Below are positions 5,891 through 7,312 of a stretch of DNA of 7,312 nt, one piece after another. How positions within the stretch are numbered: the first letter of the stretch is position 1; each line of letters starts with the position of its first letter. Position numbers and translations under genes: made by a program. The notes beneath the pieces were generated by a model. That model was given only the letters and a program-made list of their open reading frames with translations. It was not told the DNA's origin and did no database searches. Origin of the DNA: an uncultured Lachnospiraceae bacterium (GTDB lineage: Bacteria > Bacillota > Clostridia > Lachnospirales > Lachnospiraceae); the NCBI GenBank assembly GCA_934434905.1, contig CAKSAI010000158.1, forward strand, positions 1 through 7,312, read 5' to 3'.

Positions 5891-6283
5891 ATGAAAAACT
5901 ATACAATTACAGTGAATGGAAATGTTTATGATGTTACCGTAGAGGAAAACGGCCAGGGAGCAGCTCCTGTTGCACCACGGAAGGCTCCTGCGATGCCAAA
6001 GGCCGCAGCACCGGTTGCAGCTCCTGCTCCGGCAGCAGCACCGGCCCCCGCAGCAGGCGGAGCGGGCAGCATTAAGATCGAAGCCGGGGCAGCCGGAAAG
6101 GTATTCAAGATCGAATCCAAGCCGGGCGCACAGGTGAAGCTGGGCGATACGGTTCTGGTACTGGAGATCATGAAGATGGAGACCCCGGTTGTAGCACCTA
6201 AGGACGGTGTGATTGCCAGCATCGATGTGAACGAGGGACAGAGTGTGGAAGCCGGTGAACTGTTGGCAACCATGAATGAATAA
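5891..6283 (+). CDS. Biotin carboxyl carrier subunit of the decarboxylase
   Basis: The 130-residue protein carries the biotin arm that accepts CO2 from the carboxyltransferase and delivers it to the membrane beta subunit. The N-terminus (1-20, MKNYTITVNGNVYDVTVEE) is the short strand segment typical of MmdC/GcdC/OadA carrier ends. A flexible Ala/Pro linker covers about 23-56. The biotinyl domain covers about 59-129, with the attachment motif EIMKMET at 92-98 and Lys95 as the predicted biotinylated residue. The mirror half contains the usual GxxxxxxVxxGxxVxxGxxL pattern (106-125). The common motif is EAMKME; Ile at the second position is a mild variant. Its place between the OadG-like and beta-subunit genes matches the order of methylmalonyl-CoA decarboxylase operons. 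Confidence 0.95.
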   Translation: MKNYTITVNGNVYDVTVEENGQGAAPVAPRKAPAMPKAAAPVAAPAPAAAPAPAAGGAGSIKIEAGAAGKVFKIESKPGAQVKLGDTVLVLEIMKMETPVVAPKDGVIASIDVNEGQSVEAGELLATMNE

Positions 6284-6287
6284 TTTA

Positions 6288-6293
6288 GGAGGT
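6288..6293 (+). promoter_or_regulatory. Ribosome binding site of the beta-subunit gene
   Basis: AGGAGG lies 9 bases before the ATG at 6303, in the 19-base gap after the biotin carrier stop codon. It decides the start at 6303. Confidence 0.6.
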
Positions 6294-6302
6294 TGACCTT
6301 TT

Positions 6303-7312
6303 ATGACTTATGTAGTTGAGACAATGGGAAACCTCATTCACCAGACGGCATTTTTCAACCTGACCTGGGGGAATTTTGTCATGATCCTGGTTGCCTGTGT
6401 TTTCCTGTATCTTGCAATTGCCAGGGGCTTTGAGCCGCTGTTGCTGGTGCCTATCGCATTCGGCATGCTGCTGGTGAATATGTTCCCGGATATAATGATG
6501 ACCCTGGAAGAAGCGGATGGAGGCGCTGCGGGACTCCTGCATTACTTCTATCTGTTAGATGAATGGTCCATCCTGCCGTCCCTGATCTTCCTGGGCGTAG
6601 GCGCTATGACGGACTTCGGCCCGCTGATCGCCAATCCCAAGAGCTTTCTTCTGGGTGCGGCGGCGCAGTTTGGTATCTATGCAGCCTACCTGATCGCTAT
6701 TTTGCTCGGCTTTACAGATAAGGCAGCGGCAGCTATCGCTATCATCGGCGGAGCGGACGGCCCTACCTCTCTGTTCCTGGCCAGTAAGCTGCAGCAAACG
6801 GGTCTGATGGGACCTATCGCAGTGGCGGCTTATTCTTACATGGCACTGGTACCTATCATCCAGCCGCCTATTATGAAGCTTATGACTACCAAGGAGGAGC
6901 GGAAGATCCGTATGGACAACCTGCGTCCGGTCTCAAAGCTTGAGAAGATCCTGTTCCCCATTGTTGTTACCATCGTGGTTGTGCTGGTACTTCCCACCAC
7001 AGCTCCGTTGGTTGGTATGCTGATGCTTGGTAACCTGTTCCGTGAGAGCGGCGTGGTTCGCCAGTTGACCGATACGGCATCCAACGCACTGATGTACATC
7101 GTTGTAATCCTGCTGGGAACCAGTGTCGGCGCCTGCACCAGCGCAGAAGCCTTCCTTAACCTGCAGACCATTAAGATCTTTGCACTGGGACTGATCGCAT
7201 TTGCGTTTGGAACCGCTGCCGGCGTGCTGTTCGGTAAGATTTTGTGCAAGGCGACCCACGGACAGGTGAACCCGCTGATCGGTGCAGCCGGAGTTTCTGC
7301 TGTTCCTATGGC
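6303..7312 (+). CDS. Sodium-translocating decarboxylase beta subunit (OadB/MmdB/GcdB), 3' end missing
   Basis: This integral-membrane subunit decarboxylates carboxybiotin and couples it to Na+ export. The window shows 336 complete residues; family members are usually near 370-380, so roughly 40 are missing. Hydrophobic helices run throughout, beginning about 25-42. The key family motif GGADGPT is at 149-155, with Asp152 matching the essential Asp203 of Klebsiella OadB. The segment AAYSYMALVPIIQPP (175-189) contains the Tyr region near Tyr229. NPLIGAAGVSAVPM (323-336) places Asn323, Gly327 and Ser332 opposite Asn373, Gly377 and Ser382 of OadB. The conserved Arg389 equivalent would fall just past the window edge. 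The Klebsiella residue numbers come from memory of published work. Start is set by AGGAGG 9 bases before ATG. No break is seen, so it is cut only by the window. Confidence 0.96.
   Translation, partial: MTYVVETMGNLIHQTAFFNLTWGNFVMILVACVFLYLAIARGFEPLLLVPIAFGMLLVNMFPDIMMTLEEADGGAAGLLHYFYLLDEWSILPSLIFLGVGAMTDFGPLIANPKSFLLGAAAQFGIYAAYLIAILLGFTDKAAAAIAIIGGADGPTSLFLASKLQQTGLMGPIAVAAYSYMALVPIIQPPIMKLMTTKEERKIRMDNLRPVSKLEKILFPIVVTIVVVLVLPTTAPLVGMLMLGNLFRESGVVRQLTDTASNALMYIVVILLGTSVGACTSAEAFLNLQTIKIFALGLIAFAFGTAAGVLFGKILCKATHGQVNPLIGAAGVSAVPM

Noticed and set aside
5926..6273. Long antisense frame opposite the biotin carrier gene
   Set aside because: Its Ala/Gly-rich translation is the mirror of the Ala/Pro linker and biotinyl domain; there is no ribosome site or family signature.
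6285..7259. Several antisense frames opposite the beta-subunit gene
   Set aside because: Compositions rich in Gln, His and Arg without motifs; the + strand frame is a certain OadB-family gene across the whole stretch.

Overview
The window reads as chromosome of an anaerobic Gram-positive bacterium of the Clostridia, most likely a Lachnospiraceae-type gut commensal. This rests on a near-balanced base composition by eye, strong GGAGG-type ribosome sites, the scpA-scpB-carboxypeptidase gene order shared with Firmicutes, and a biotin-dependent sodium-pump decarboxylase cluster of the kind found in fermenting anaerobes. The taxonomic call is inference; there is no rRNA or other direct marker. All genes lie on the + strand and are tightly packed, with no gene-free stretch over 300 bases.

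Left block (2-2134): the 3' part of a calcineurin-like metallophosphoesterase, then scpA and scpB, which encode the two non-SMC subunits of the SMC-ScpAB condensin that compacts and segregates the chromosome. The spacers are short (25 and 14 bases) and suggest one transcript. Just after scpB lies a short degraded remnant that translates as the C-terminal tail of a short-chain dehydrogenase with no body in front of it.

Middle (about 2246-3547): a spacer with an inverted repeat and a TATAAT box, then a secreted D-alanyl-D-alanine carboxypeptidase (peptidase S11) with all three active-site motifs. It trims peptidoglycan stem peptides outside the membrane. An scpAB-to-carboxypeptidase neighbourhood is also known in Bacillus subtilis, so the order is probably ancestral.

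Right block (3566-7312): a recognisable promoter, then four genes matching the four subunit types of a sodium-translocating acyl-CoA decarboxylase: carboxyltransferase (alpha), a small OadG-like membrane subunit (delta/gamma) carrying an unusual lipoprotein ectodomain, a biotin carrier protein, and the integral-membrane beta subunit, cut by the window end. Together they should move a carboxyl group from a CoA thioester to biotin. The beta subunit would then decarboxylate carboxybiotin and export Na+. The substrate (methylmalonyl-CoA, glutaconyl-CoA, malonyl-CoA or another) cannot be fixed from sequence, and the carboxyltransferase departs from textbook MmdA at several conserved loops.

I see no mobile element, CRISPR array, RNA gene or defence system. 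The points most worth a second look are the dehydrogenase remnant, the lipoprotein-OadG fusion, and the divergent, cysteine-rich carboxyltransferase.
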